In this document: one piece after another, positions 1-7,241 of the stretch
Position numbering within the stretch: the first letter of the stretch is position 1
Layout: each line of letters starts with the position of its first letter
NCBI RefSeq assembly: GCF_051713825.1
Contig: NZ_JBIOQR010000001.1
Location: 3,950,530-4,014,529, forward strand
Length of the DNA: 64,000 bases
From: Enterococcus_K sp051713825
Lineage (GTDB): Bacteria > Bacillota > Bacilli > Lactobacillales > Enterococcaceae
Reading direction: 5' to 3'
Program-made: the position numbers and the translations under genes
Notes under the pieces: model-generated
What the model was told of the DNA's origin: nothing
The model's input: only the letters and a program-made list of their open reading frames with translations
Database searches by the model: none

Positions 1-1246
1 GTTCGTCGATGAATAAAAAATTATTTTTGACTGGGAAATTTCCTGTTTCATAATATTCTCTCATCGATTGGAAGTTTAAATCCGCTGACCAACCCATTTG
101 ATTCAGATTGCCACCTGAAACATTCCCTGTTTTCATAGCATCTGAACCAACTGGCCATGGCTTATCAGGAATTTCAACTACAGGCGCGGGAACGATATCA
201 ACATGCATTATATCTGAATTGTTGATTACGATAGATGAATTATCTCCGACCTTATTGGCGCCTCCAATGGCTTCAACCGTCCCATTTTTTAGTAAATCTT
301 TTGATTCAATCTTATCATTGAAAACAACCACAAAATGATTGTCTTGAATGTGCCATGTACCAATCACAATCCCCTCGGTAATCAAATCTTGAGGATTGGT
401 GTTTTTCCAACCAAAGTTACTTGGCGATAACGGAATTTTTAACGTATCGCCTGCTTGAGCGGTTAAGTTAGGGATGGACCACTCTACTTCAAACTTCACT
501 GCATCCCCCATCATGATTGAGCCACCTTCAGGAACAAGGGTCCATGTATCTTGTCCAATCGGTCTTTTATACACTCTCAAGCCATCGATAGAAACGGTTG
601 AAGATAAGTCCGTTGAAAAAGGGGCAATTCCTTGTTTTGTTGCTTCTTTACCTTTTTCAGACGTCTCCTTTGTCTCTGTTTCAGACGTAGCTAATGTCCC
701 TGAATGCGCCATCTGTTTTTCATAAAACAGTGTGCGTGTCACTTGATCTTCAAACTGAACGATTTCTTCCGTCACATTCTCTGCGTTAATCGTTCGTGCA
801 GTGAACGTAATGGTTCCACTGTAATCCTTTATCTGAGGAACTTTTTCGCCTAAGACTTCATCTGTAGCCTCTGTTGTTTCCTCTGTATAACCAGAAAGCA
901 TAAAGTTCAACTGATTATTTTTAACTGTATAGGTACCAACCTCACCAGTTAACGTTCCTGATTGATCAGGAATGACTAGGTTGGTCGGTAATTGTTTGGT
1001 GATGGTTACATTTTGACTCACCTTGTTAGCTGTTACAAGCGCCCAGTCAATCTGTAGGTTGATCTCCTCATCTTTTTTCACGGTGTTTGTTTCAGTAATT
1101 TCGTTTCCTTCATTCGTAACAAGCTTTACGTCATTAAACTGAATCCCGTTTTCGTTGTTTGTCACAGCAAAAGCAGTGACTGGGAATATATTTGCCAATA
1201 TTCCTATTAAACCAATAACCGTCAGGACTTTTCTCAATCTGTCCAT
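1..1246 (-). CDS. Surface adhesin, N-terminal part (runs off the left edge)
   Basis: An open frame of 415 codons starts at the ATG at 1244-1246 behind a strong AGGAGG and stays open to base 1, so the 3' end is missing. Residues 1 to about 28 form a signal peptide (basic MDRLRK, hydrophobic core, TAFA cleavage region). The rest is threonine-rich, beta-strand-type sequence with few aromatics, typical of the Ig-like N-domains of Gram-positive MSCRAMM adhesins (for example QNVTITKQLP and the later VYKRPIGQDTW segment). A wall-sorting LPXTG end would lie outside the window and is not seen. A class A sortase gene (3721-4461) and an invertible recombinase segment (1923-3423) lie upstream on the same strand. 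Adhesin is a fold-level inference; ligand unknown. Confidence 0.75.
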   Translation of the reverse strand, partial: MDRLRKVLTVIGLIGILANIFPVTAFAVTNNENGIQFNDVKLVTNEGNEITETNTVKKDEEINLQIDWALVTANKVSQNVTITKQLPTNLVIPDQSGTLTGEVGTYTVKNNQLNFMLSGYTEETTEATDEVLGEKVPQIKDYSGTITFTARTINAENVTEEIVQFEDQVTRTLFYEKQMAHSGTLATSETETKETSEKGKEATKQGIAPFSTDLSSTVSIDGLRVYKRPIGQDTWTLVPEGGSIMMGDAVKFEVEWSIPNLTAQAGDTLKIPLSPSNFGWKNTNPQDLITEGIVIGTWHIQDNHFVVVFNDKIESKDLLKNGTVEAIGGANKVGDNSSIVINNSDIMHVDIVPAPVVEIPDKPWPVGSDAMKTGNVSGGNLNQMGWSADLNFQSMREYYETGNFPVKNNFLFIDE

Positions 1247-1922
1247 TTATTTTCCTCCTATCGCTATCAGAAAAATATCTCATATATTCCTACATAAAAA
1301 AATGACTATATAATAGGAAATAAGTCATCTATTTTCGTAATCTTCTCCTCTAAAACCGCTCATCAATAGATGGCTGTCTTCATTTTTCTGTTTAGCATTT
1401 ACAAACTTTCTTCTCCTTAGACCTGTCTATCTGCCTGTGTATTTCAGCTACAAGATCGTTCCCCGTTAAAAATTCAAGCTCCCTTAAAATTTAACCTAAT
1501 CTCAGACAAACAATAACATTATTTATTTTTTGAAGAACGACGAATGAGTGAGTAAATAACGCTCATTCATTTCCTTTTTATATGGCTTTCTTCCCTATAT
1601 CTAGTCCAAAAAGCATCTCGAATTTATTTCTCAATCTTCTATTGACGATAAGCGCCTCATTATGTATCAGTATGTCACTTTTATTTGAAAAGCTTCTTCA
1701 CCATCAATTCAGTTTATTAATAATTATCAAACCTGTCTCCCTATGTAATTTACGCTAACCATCCCAAGATCCTTACTAATTTTGGGCCACCTCCTTAACA
1801 AATTAGAATGCATCAACTTCTAGATAAACTCCCCATGTGTACTAGACTTTTTCAGTAAACAACGCTATAATAAATAACGGTATAAATCTTAAAAACTAAC
1901 GCAAAAAAACTCTTAAGAATTT
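1247..1922 (-). other. Long non-coding leader of the adhesin gene
   Basis: About 680 bases lie between the adhesin start and the left inversion site, with no plausible gene on either strand. Read on the minus strand, the region holds an isolated strong Shine-Dalgarno (AAGGAGGTG near 1790) with only tiny frames behind it. It also holds an inverted repeat GAATGAG/CTCATTC near 1543-1575 and a terminator-like hairpin just before the adhesin. If transcription of the adhesin starts inside the invertible segment, this would be a long structured 5' leader. I see no convincing promoter of its own. Confidence 0.45.
1295..1329 (-). terminator. Terminator-like hairpin in the adhesin leader
   Basis: On the minus strand ATGACT pairs with AGTCAT around a loop of about 15 bases and is followed at once by seven T. 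It ends about 50 bases before the adhesin start codon. The stem is short, so it may be an attenuator or an insulating terminator rather than a strong stop. Confidence 0.4.
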
Positions 1923-1945
1923 TCTTGGAAGTACCAATTCCAAGA
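1923..1945 (+). repeat. Left inversion site (recombinase core site)
   Basis: A 23-bp site with arms TCTTGGAA and TTCCAAGA, perfect inverted repeats of each other, around a 7-bp spacer GTACCAA. The same 23 bp occurs in reverse orientation at 3401-3423 with no mismatch, and identity stops at both edges. Inverted arms around an asymmetric 6-8 bp spacer are the usual shape of a tyrosine-recombinase crossover site. The spacer sets the orientation. Confidence 0.85.
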
Positions 1946-1985
1946 TAGGACAAAAAACACGTTCACATCAGGAAATTCATTCAGC

Positions 1986-2007
1986 TTGACGGCTTAGCTG
2001 ACGGCTA
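1986..2007 (+). repeat. Left arm-type direct repeat pair
   Basis: Two adjacent 11-bp direct repeats, TTGACGGCTTA and GCTGACGGCTA. The same pair, differing in two bases, lies at 3195-3216 inside the other end and in the same orientation. Such pairs fit binding sites for the N-terminal arm-binding domain of Tn916/lambda-type integrases. Confidence 0.6.
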
Positions 2008-2017
2008 TTAAATTGAC

Positions 2018-2044
2018 AAAAAAGTCCCTAATCACGTAGGGAAC
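2018..2044 (-). terminator. Terminator of the recombinase gene
   Basis: On the minus strand GTTCCCTA pairs with TAGGGAC around a six-base loop and is followed by six T. It starts 18 bases after the recombinase stop codon, so it would also keep recombinase transcripts from entering the adhesin leader in this orientation. Confidence 0.75.
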
Positions 2045-2061
2045 GTTTTAAAAGTGCCTGT

Positions 2062-3159
2062 TTAGGCCAGTTGATTAACCCACTTTTTTCGTTGCGTCAT
2101 AAGGGAATCAACATAGACATCCAACGTCATTTTTGCCGATTGATGCCCAAGTAATGCACTCACAGAAGCAATATCTGCTCCTTTTTCGAGTAGACGGGTT
2201 GCAAACGTGTGTCTTAGCTGATGAAATCGATAGTTTTCTATAGGGAGTTTTTCTAAAATTTGTTTAAAATGATACGTAATCGTTCGCGGTTCACAAAAAC
2301 GATTCTTTTCTCCTATGACATATGGACTGGTGGCCTGTTTTTTTCTTTCTAACAGCACAAGCCATATTTTTTTATTTAGAGGGATGACACGTTGGGCAGC
2401 ACCACTCTTAGCTACGCCTTCTGTCACAATAGTCCCTGTTGCATTCGTTGGATTGGGAATCCTTTGAAGGGTATTGGTAACTGTCAATTCTCCTTTATCC
2501 AAATTGACATTCACCCATTTCAAAGCACTAATCTCACCAATTCGAAGACCTGTATGAAGAGCGAGTAAAATCGCTAATCCTTTGGGGTGACGTAAGGCCT
2601 CGTCTTCAATTAATAGCTGGTCTTTTTCTGGTAAAGCTGTGATCTTTTTCTTGGCTTCAGGGGAATAGACAATCTCTCTAATTGGGTCAATTGTCAGGTA
2701 TTCTCTAGTAATCGCTTCACGCAAACTGCGCTTCATAATTTGAACCACTGTCCTTGTAGTGCTTACAGAGAGCCCTTTATCCCGTAGAGAATCCACAAAC
2801 CTTTGAATGGTTTCTTGCCTCAATTGATAAAGAGGAATGTCTTCAAAATAAGGACAGGCATAGTGCGTCAGTTTGTGGTAGTAGCTGGCATAAGTGGATG
2901 GTTTAACTGAACGTATAATTGGGCCACCTAACCACTCCTTCATCCATTGCGCAACAGAACCTTGATAGGTATCTTTTGATGAAGCAAGTAAGTAACTGTA
3001 TTTTTGTTTTTTTTCTAATAATTTTTGTCGCGCTTCTCTATAGGTATACGCATATACATAGCCAAATTGAGGAGAATAATCGGGACGGCGATTTTTGATG
3101 TAGCGCCCCTCCCATCTTCCATCTCTTCGTTTGTAAATATTTTCTCCTTTTCGTGCCAT
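2062..3159 (-). CDS. Tyrosine recombinase (Tn916-Int-like) of the invertible segment
   Basis: This 365-residue protein has an N-terminal arm-DNA-binding domain (about 1-55), a core-binding SAM-like domain (about 65-150) and a C-terminal catalytic domain. The catalytic set is complete: Arg206 (TGLRIGE), Lys251, His313-x-x-Arg316 (HQLRH), His339 (LLGHQ) and Tyr349. The family cuts and rejoins DNA through a phosphotyrosine link. The gene sits alone between inverted 23-bp core sites, with arm-type repeats just outside both gene ends. No excisionase, replication or conjugation gene accompanies it. This suggests a dedicated DNA invertase acting on its own segment rather than an integrase of a mobile element, although descent from one is likely. 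Confidence 0.9.
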   Translation of the reverse strand: MARKGENIYKRRDGRWEGRYIKNRRPDYSPQFGYVYAYTYREARQKLLEKKQKYSYLLASSKDTYQGSVAQWMKEWLGGPIIRSVKPSTYASYYHKLTHYACPYFEDIPLYQLRQETIQRFVDSLRDKGLSVSTTRTVVQIMKRSLREAITREYLTIDPIREIVYSPEAKKKITALPEKDQLLIEDEALRHPKGLAILLALHTGLRIGEISALKWVNVNLDKGELTVTNTLQRIPNPTNATGTIVTEGVAKSGAAQRVIPLNKKIWLVLLERKKQATSPYVIGEKNRFCEPRTITYHFKQILEKLPIENYRFHQLRHTFATRLLEKGADIASVSALLGHQSAKMTLDVYVDSLMTQRKKWVNQLA

Positions 3160-3194
3160 AAGTTAGACAGCCTTCCTTTCTCACCGGTCATTTT

Positions 3195-3216
3195 TTGACG
3201 GCTTATTTGACGGCTA
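3195..3216 (+). repeat. Right arm-type direct repeat pair
   Basis: TTGACGGCTTA followed directly by TTTGACGGCTA; 20 of 22 bases match the pair at 1986-2007. It lies just upstream of the recombinase start, so binding of the recombinase here could also repress its own gene (inference). Confidence 0.6.
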
Positions 3217-3295
3217 AAAAAACTAAGAAGAAAAAGGACAAATGCGACTCAAAATGGTCTAGTTTTCTGCTAAACGACCAAAAATTTGAATAATC

Positions 3296-3324
3296 TTGAC
3301 AGAAACATTTGAATAACGTACCAT
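3296..3324 (+). promoter_or_regulatory. Outward promoter inside the invertible segment
   Basis: A perfect -35 box TTGACA (3296-3301), a 17-base spacer and a -10 box TACCAT (3319-3324) that keeps the four most conserved -10 positions. It points right, toward the inversion site at 3401. In this orientation it meets no gene, only the terminator at 3639-3697. After inversion it would point left into the adhesin leader. Confidence 0.55.
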
Positions 3325-3400
3325 ATTATTGAATGCATCACGCTTTTTCCGGTACCCATTAAAAAAACATAGTTATTTTATTTGTTTTTTAATAGATATT

Positions 3401-3423
3401 TCTTGGAATTGGTACTTCCAAGA
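3401..3423 (-). repeat. Right inversion site (recombinase core site)
   Basis: Exact reverse complement of 1923-1945: arms TCTTGGAA and TTCCAAGA with spacer TTGGTAC on the plus strand. The two sites are therefore head to head, and recombination between them would invert 1946-3400. Confidence 0.85.
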
Positions 3424-3638
3424 CAATTTAAGTGGTAAGAGTTGGTCCCTTTCCTGGACTCTATTTCACGGCCCTCCTCTCTATTATTTTTCCATTAAAG
3501 CTCTTACTCACTTCTAATTATGCCCTATTGGTATTTAATAGGTAGTGTTATTAAATGAATTAAACAACATTTTTTATTTTTTGCTTTAAAATCAATAGAG
3601 CTAGGTAGGCTGTTTCAATCAATTGACTAAGATAACCA

Positions 3639-3697
3639 AAAAAGATACCTGAACCTTTCGAATGGTCTACATTCATAAGGCTCATGTATCTTTTTTT
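3639..3697. terminator. Bidirectional terminator after the sortase gene
   Basis: A long hairpin, with GATACCTGAACCTT pairing with AAGGCTCATGTATC at two mismatches, is flanked by A-runs on the left and T-runs on the right. It can end the sortase transcript (minus) and any transcript leaving the invertible segment (plus). The rest of 3424-3720 shows no gene. Confidence 0.65.
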
Positions 3698-3720
3698 ATC
3701 GTTTGTTTATTCGTTTAGGG

Positions 3721-4461
3721 TTAATAAGTTTTTTGTTCAATCTCAAACGCTTTGACCATCTCGTCATTCGCTTTATCAACTGGTGTGATTGATTCTAACT
3801 CTCCTTGAACCACAATCCGATTAATTCCTTCGATTTCGGCACAAGTCACTAAGGTAATCAACTTCTTACCCTCGACAACATCAAGCACTTCGACTTCTGT
3901 TGGCTCAACCTGGCGCTTAATAGTCGTTTTATAGGTATAAATATTCTTTAAATCAGTAATATAAATGAGGTCACCTTCTTGCATCCTCTCAAGTGGTGTG
4001 AATAATAAGTCGGGTTCATATGCTCGGTGACTAGCTAATCCATAATTGCCCTCACCCATCACTTGATCTGGACTCATCGTTCCCGCTCCCCAAAGCAAGG
4101 CCTCATTAGATAATCCATTAAAAATTGGTAAGTTAATTTCAACTTTTGGAATGGCAATCCCACCAATCACTGGTAACCGTTTGTTAGCCAGCTGCGCTTT
4201 TAAAACAGCTTCCGTACTGATTGATTCTACGCCTTCAAAATCAAAGGTCGTTTCTTTCTTTTTATTTTCCTCTAGTTCTTTACTTGTATAAGAAGATATC
4301 GCGTAATTATCTCCATTTTTTTCAATTAAAAAGTTTTTAATCTGGTTATTAAATACCAGAGCCAAGCCGACTACCAATAATAAAAGTAACCCGATATTGA
4401 TTAACCAGTTAGCTAACCTAGAACGCTTTTTTTTCTTTCTATCTCTACGTCGATTTGCCAT
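3721..4461 (-). CDS. srtA: Class A sortase
   Basis: This 246-residue transpeptidase anchors LPXTG surface proteins to the cell wall. A very basic N-terminus (residues 1-15) is followed by one membrane anchor (about 19-38) and an extracytoplasmic sortase barrel. The catalytic residues are His145 (in LASHR), Cys207 (in TLVTC) and Arg215. The gene lies alone with its own terminator, upstream of the invertible segment and the adhesin. The adhesin is its likely client, though a class A sortase is usually a housekeeping enzyme serving many proteins. Start at ATG 4461, behind an AAAGGGAG-type site. Confidence 0.92.
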   Translation of the reverse strand: MANRRRDRKKKKRSRLANWLINIGLLLLLVVGLALVFNNQIKNFLIEKNGDNYAISSYTSKELEENKKKETTFDFEGVESISTEAVLKAQLANKRLPVIGGIAIPKVEINLPIFNGLSNEALLWGAGTMSPDQVMGEGNYGLASHRAYEPDLLFTPLERMQEGDLIYITDLKNIYTYKTTIKRQVEPTEVEVLDVVEGKKLITLVTCAEIEGINRIVVQGELESITPVDKANDEMVKAFEIEQKTY

Positions 4462-4729
4462 ACGATCTCCCTTTCTATATCGTTTTTATCTTATCATAAT
4501 TCGTACAAAAAACCATACCTATTTTCTTTTTCTTAATAAAAAAGACTGACTAAATTATTTATTTAGAAGACGGCGTGGTCTATTGAATAGTCTTTACAGT
4601 AAAAGGGGATGCCGAAATTCATTTATCGTACGTATTTTAATAGTAAAAAAACAGTCACAATCCCCTTAATATCTATAGACAAACGACCATTTTAGTATTA
4701 CAGTATGAATTAGAAGGAAGTGCATAGTA

Positions 4730-4969
4730 ATGGCAGCGATTAGCGTTTACGTCAGTGATTCAGAAAGACAACATTTATCTTGTATGGCAACATTCTATGG
4801 CGTCACCTTATCAAGTTTATTAAAAAATTATTCAATGGAGCAACTGGAAAAAGAATATCATCGGCAAACTGCTCAATCTGCTCAAACTGTACAAAATTAT
4901 CAGTTTGAAGGGGGAAAACGAAACATCTCTGTAAAAAAAATAGTAGACGAATTCAAGAGGGGAATTTAA
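4730..4969 (+). CDS. RelB-like/DUF6290 ribbon-helix-helix protein (orphan antitoxin)
   Basis: A 79-residue protein whose N-terminus (AAISVYVSDSERQHL, then a helix ending in SSLLKNYSMEQLEKEY) matches the ribbon-helix-helix DNA-binding fold of DUF6290/RelB-type antitoxins. The Shine-Dalgarno is GAAGGAAG. Such antitoxins normally repress their own operon and are followed by a RelE-type toxin. Here the next 100 bases hold only a nine-codon frame and then a strong terminator, so no intact toxin is present. It may be a remnant of a toxin-antitoxin pair or a free-standing regulator. Confidence 0.6.
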   Translation: MAAISVYVSDSERQHLSCMATFYGVTLSSLLKNYSMEQLEKEYHRQTAQSAQTVQNYQFEGGKRNISVKKIVDEFKRGI

Positions 4970-5077
4970 GTAATAAATGAATTTTACTCATGTCTTCCAA
5001 AAATGACTAAAAAAAGGGGAACGGTAAATTGGCAGAACCTTGTCAAACTACTTTTAGAGGCCCCAAAATAAAAAAAG

Positions 5078-5130
5078 AACGGTGAGGCTCGGGTTCGAAT
5101 GATACCCCAACCTCACCGTTGTTTTTTATT
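5078..5130 (+). terminator. Terminator after the RHH gene
   Basis: The 10-bp perfect stem AACGGTGAGG/CCTCACCGTT has a loop of about 23 bases and is followed by GTTTTTT. Confidence 0.85.
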
Positions 5131-5280
5131 CAAAAAAAATTTGTCAAAATGACAAAAATAAAACCATAAATTTACCATAAAACCACGGTTTTGTAATAGA
5201 ATCTTAAAGTAAAAGAAACAAGCATTTTATTTCATTGTGTTGTAAAATGAAACTAGTTACGTAAGGGGGAGTTGAGTGAG

Positions 5281-6060
5281 ATGACAAAAAAAGTTTACAT
5301 ACACATTGATTCAATTAGTAACGCTGTTGTCTCTCATGGCATTCACGCGTCAGATTTTGTACGTGGGATTGTTCACCAACCAAAAAATTTGTTATTATTA
5401 GACCCTGTAGCTGATTATGGTGAATATGATACGCACTCTGGACTCAAAGTCATTCGTGGGACAGATGAAGTCACCGCTTATTTTGACGAGATTTATCGCA
5501 AACGCCAAAATAGCTCCTTAAAATGGATTGATTTTACAGATATCGCCATGTTGAAAGAACTCACACCCTTAGAAATTTCAGAACTTCTTTATTTTGGCCA
5601 TACCAAAACACATCTCCATTCACCTTTCTTTTATAAATTACAAAATAATTTTGTTTATTTTGACTTTAATGAAGATTTGACGCGCGTCTACTATCGTTAT
5701 ATGGATGAATTTTATCGAATACTCGCGGATAAATTGACGCGAATCGTTTTAGAAAAGCTGAATGATCGAAAGACCTTCTTTCGTAAAGGCGTCTCAGTTG
5801 AAAAACTAGATAGTGATTTATTAAAAGACATGCGAGGGATTCTCCAAGAAGGTGTCGTGTTCTCGTTTGACCAAATGGAATTAGTTGATAAAGAATATCG
5901 GATTCCGATTTACGTCGTAGAAGATTATGTTTGGAAGATTAAAGGTGCCCGTTATCGGGATGAAAACCTGTTAGCCACCTTGATCTATCAGTCCAACAAA
6001 CGAAGATGGCGATTGGAAAAAAGTCACGAAGACTTACTTTTTGCTCAGTATACAAGATAG
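5281..6060 (+). CDS. Conserved hypothetical protein
   Basis: A soluble, charged protein of 259 residues with no signal peptide or membrane segment that I can see. I chose the ATG at 5281 because AAGGGGGA ends ten bases upstream; the TTG at 5272 would be too close. It contains several aromatic-rich strands (FFYKLQNNFVYFDFNEDL) and a basic C-terminus (NKRRWRLEKS). I do not recognise the family. It is monocistronic: a terminator lies upstream and a dispersed repeat element lies downstream. Function unknown. Confidence 0.7.
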   Translation: MTKKVYIHIDSISNAVVSHGIHASDFVRGIVHQPKNLLLLDPVADYGEYDTHSGLKVIRGTDEVTAYFDEIYRKRQNSSLKWIDFTDIAMLKELTPLEISELLYFGHTKTHLHSPFFYKLQNNFVYFDFNEDLTRVYYRYMDEFYRILADKLTRIVLEKLNDRKTFFRKGVSVEKLDSDLLKDMRGILQEGVVFSFDQMELVDKEYRIPIYVVEDYVWKIKGARYRDENLLATLIYQSNKRRWRLEKSHEDLLFAQYTR

Positions 6061-6076
6061 AAAAAAACGAATAAAG

Positions 6077-6302
6077 GAGGTTGGGACAGAAGCGTTTAAC
6101 TCCGAGAACCGAGTAGGTACTGTGCAACATCAACTCATGCTTCGTTGTGTTTTACAGCAATAACAACCTTCAACTCTAGCATGTCTCCATGCGTAGAAGT
6201 TGTTGAGAGCGGAGCAACGTGAAGATGGAGTTGCTTCTGTGCCCACCGTTTATTCGGATAATAAGAGCATGTGGCTACAAAAACCACTCATTCTCTCTTA
6301 TC
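6077..6302 (+). repeat. Dispersed intergenic hairpin repeat, copy 1
   Basis: Begins GAGGTTGGGACAGAAG and continues with a TAACTCCGAGAA block. After a variable insert it closes with GGAGTTGCTTCTGTGCCCACCG and TTATTCGGATAATAAGAG. The outer parts pair (GGGACAGAAGC with GCTTCTGTGCCC). Related copies lie at 13730, 29483, 39285 and 46688. It sits between convergent genes. Confidence 0.7.
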
Positions 6303-6310
6303 CCTTTTAA

Positions 6311-6904
6311 CTACTTACTGTTTTGGAGCTGATACGCACGCCGAATCTCTTTTGGAATAAATAACTCGGGCATCTTTTGATAAATGAGCACGGATACTAC
6401 AATCGCCACAAAGATTGTTGCCAAACCACTGAGCCCATTCATGACTAAAGAGTAAAGAAATGGACTAAATCCCCACATCGCATAACTTCCCCAAAAGACA
6501 ACACCGGCTACAAAATGCCAAAAGTAACGAGCCAAACCACCAGAAAAAGCACCTGCTACAATGTACCCATAACCTTTTTTATAGTCACCTGCTAAAGTGG
6601 CTTTTTGAAGTTTTGTCGCATAAAGACCGGCAAAACCACCAAATGTAAAGGCAATTGGATACTCAATTAGGACTTGAATCACGGATAGATAATACACTTG
6701 CCCCGTTGGAAAATGAAGTAAGCCCCATAGAAAACCCGCTGCAATCCCAGCCTTCCAGCCTCGTCGTAAGGAAAAGATGGTCAATGGAATCAGCCCTAAT
6801 GAAACGGAAAAACTCGCGCCAATACTCGTTGGAATAAACCCTAATGCCATGGCCAGTGCCGCGATAATGGCCCCCTCAATCCAAACATTTAATTTTTTAC
6901 TCAA
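6311..6904 (-). CDS. thiT: Thiamine ECF transporter S component
   Basis: A 197-residue integral membrane protein with about six hydrophobic helices. It is the substrate-binding subunit of an energy-coupling-factor transporter and needs the shared EcfT/EcfA1/EcfA2 module encoded elsewhere. The family-typical stretch KKGYGYIVAGAFSGGLARYFWHFVAG is present in the middle of the protein. The start is TTG at 6904, eight bases after AAAGGAGGAG. A TPP riboswitch directly precedes it and strongly supports thiamine as the substrate. The Shine-Dalgarno lies inside the riboswitch terminator stem, so TPP should reduce both transcription and translation (inference). Confidence 0.93.
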   Translation of the reverse strand: MSKKLNVWIEGAIIAALAMALGFIPTSIGASFSVSLGLIPLTIFSLRRGWKAGIAAGFLWGLLHFPTGQVYYLSVIQVLIEYPIAFTFGGFAGLYATKLQKATLAGDYKKGYGYIVAGAFSGGLARYFWHFVAGVVFWGSYAMWGFSPFLYSLVMNGLSGLATIFVAIVVSVLIYQKMPELFIPKEIRRAYQLQNSK

Positions 6905-6945
6905 AAAAAACTCCTCCTTTTAGAACAAAAGTCACAAAGGAGAAG
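6903..6945 (-). terminator. Riboswitch-controlled terminator that also covers the thiT ribosome site
   Basis: On the minus strand CTTCTCCTTT pairs with AAAGGAGGAG, followed by eight T that run into the TTG start codon of thiT. The right arm is the thiT Shine-Dalgarno. Confidence 0.75.
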
Positions 6946-6964
6946 TAATTTATCATTACTCCAT

Positions 6965-7048
6965 CACAATTCCTACGCTCGAATGATCGATACAGGTACG
7001 AAGGGTTTAGAGTTTCCTCATTCTCAGCCAAAAAGGCTCCCCTTTGTG
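6965..7048 (-). ncRNA. TPP riboswitch (THI element)
   Basis: The minus strand shows the conserved THI-box parts in order: AAAGGGGAGCC, GGCTGAGAATGAG, AAACCCTT, GTACCTGTATCGATCATTCGAGC, and GCGTAGGAA closing on the first stem (CACAA/TTGTG). It binds thiamine pyrophosphate and precedes thiT by about 60 bases. Confidence 0.93.
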
Positions 7049-7190
7049 ATAGTGTTCTATTTAGTTTTATTGGTACATTAGGATAATAGCACACTCAATC
7101 AAAATTGGGAAATATTTGGGCTTTGCGTCCTAGCGATTAATGACAGTCACTGAAACATTTCGTACCATTTGACACCCCAACCTTTGATGT

Positions 7191-7233
7191 AAAAAAAATG
7201 ATTAAGCGAGCGTAGATTCTCACTTAATCATTT
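7191..7233 (-). terminator. Terminator of prs
   Basis: AAATGATTAAGTGAG pairs with CTCGCTTAATCATT on the minus strand and is followed by eight T. It begins eight bases after the prs stop codon. Confidence 0.9.
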
Positions 7234-7241
7234 GATTTGTT

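Larger units (their letters stand above)
1923..3423. other. Predicted invertible DNA segment carrying its own recombinase
   Basis: Two identical 23-bp sites in opposite orientation bound a 1.5-kb segment. It contains only a tyrosine recombinase gene, its terminator, a pair of arm-type repeats inside each end and an outward sigma-70-type promoter. Inverted sites lead to inversion, not excision, so this is not a normal integrated element. Flipping would place the promoter near the left end pointing at the adhesin gene (1-1246). In the orientation shown, the left end carries the recombinase terminator and no promoter toward the adhesin. Inversion itself is inferred; the sites and their layout are seen. 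Confidence 0.75.

Noticed and set aside
108..725. Two plus-strand frames opposite the adhesin
   Set aside because: They are antisense to a 415-codon frame with a signal peptide and a strong ribosome site; the composition is that of shadows.
1923..3423. Integrated mobile element with attL/attR
   Set aside because: The two flanking sites are inverted, not direct, and the segment carries no cargo, excisionase or replication gene. Excision is not expected from this layout.
3329..3517. 62-codon plus-strand frame crossing the right inversion site
   Set aside because: It starts inside the promoter region, has no ribosome site, and its sequence would change on inversion. No resemblance to a known protein.
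4970..5077. Degraded toxin gene after the RHH antitoxin
   Set aside because: A nine-codon frame and a lysine-rich stretch (LKKGNGK) vaguely recall RelE/YafQ toxins, but the match is too weak to call.
5087..5112. tRNA T-arm-like GGTTCGAAT inside the terminator loop
   Set aside because: No acceptor, D or anticodon arms around it; it is the loop of a rho-independent terminator.
6897..7094. 65-codon minus-strand frame upstream of thiT
   Set aside because: It lies over the TPP riboswitch and its terminator; the RNA explains the conservation.
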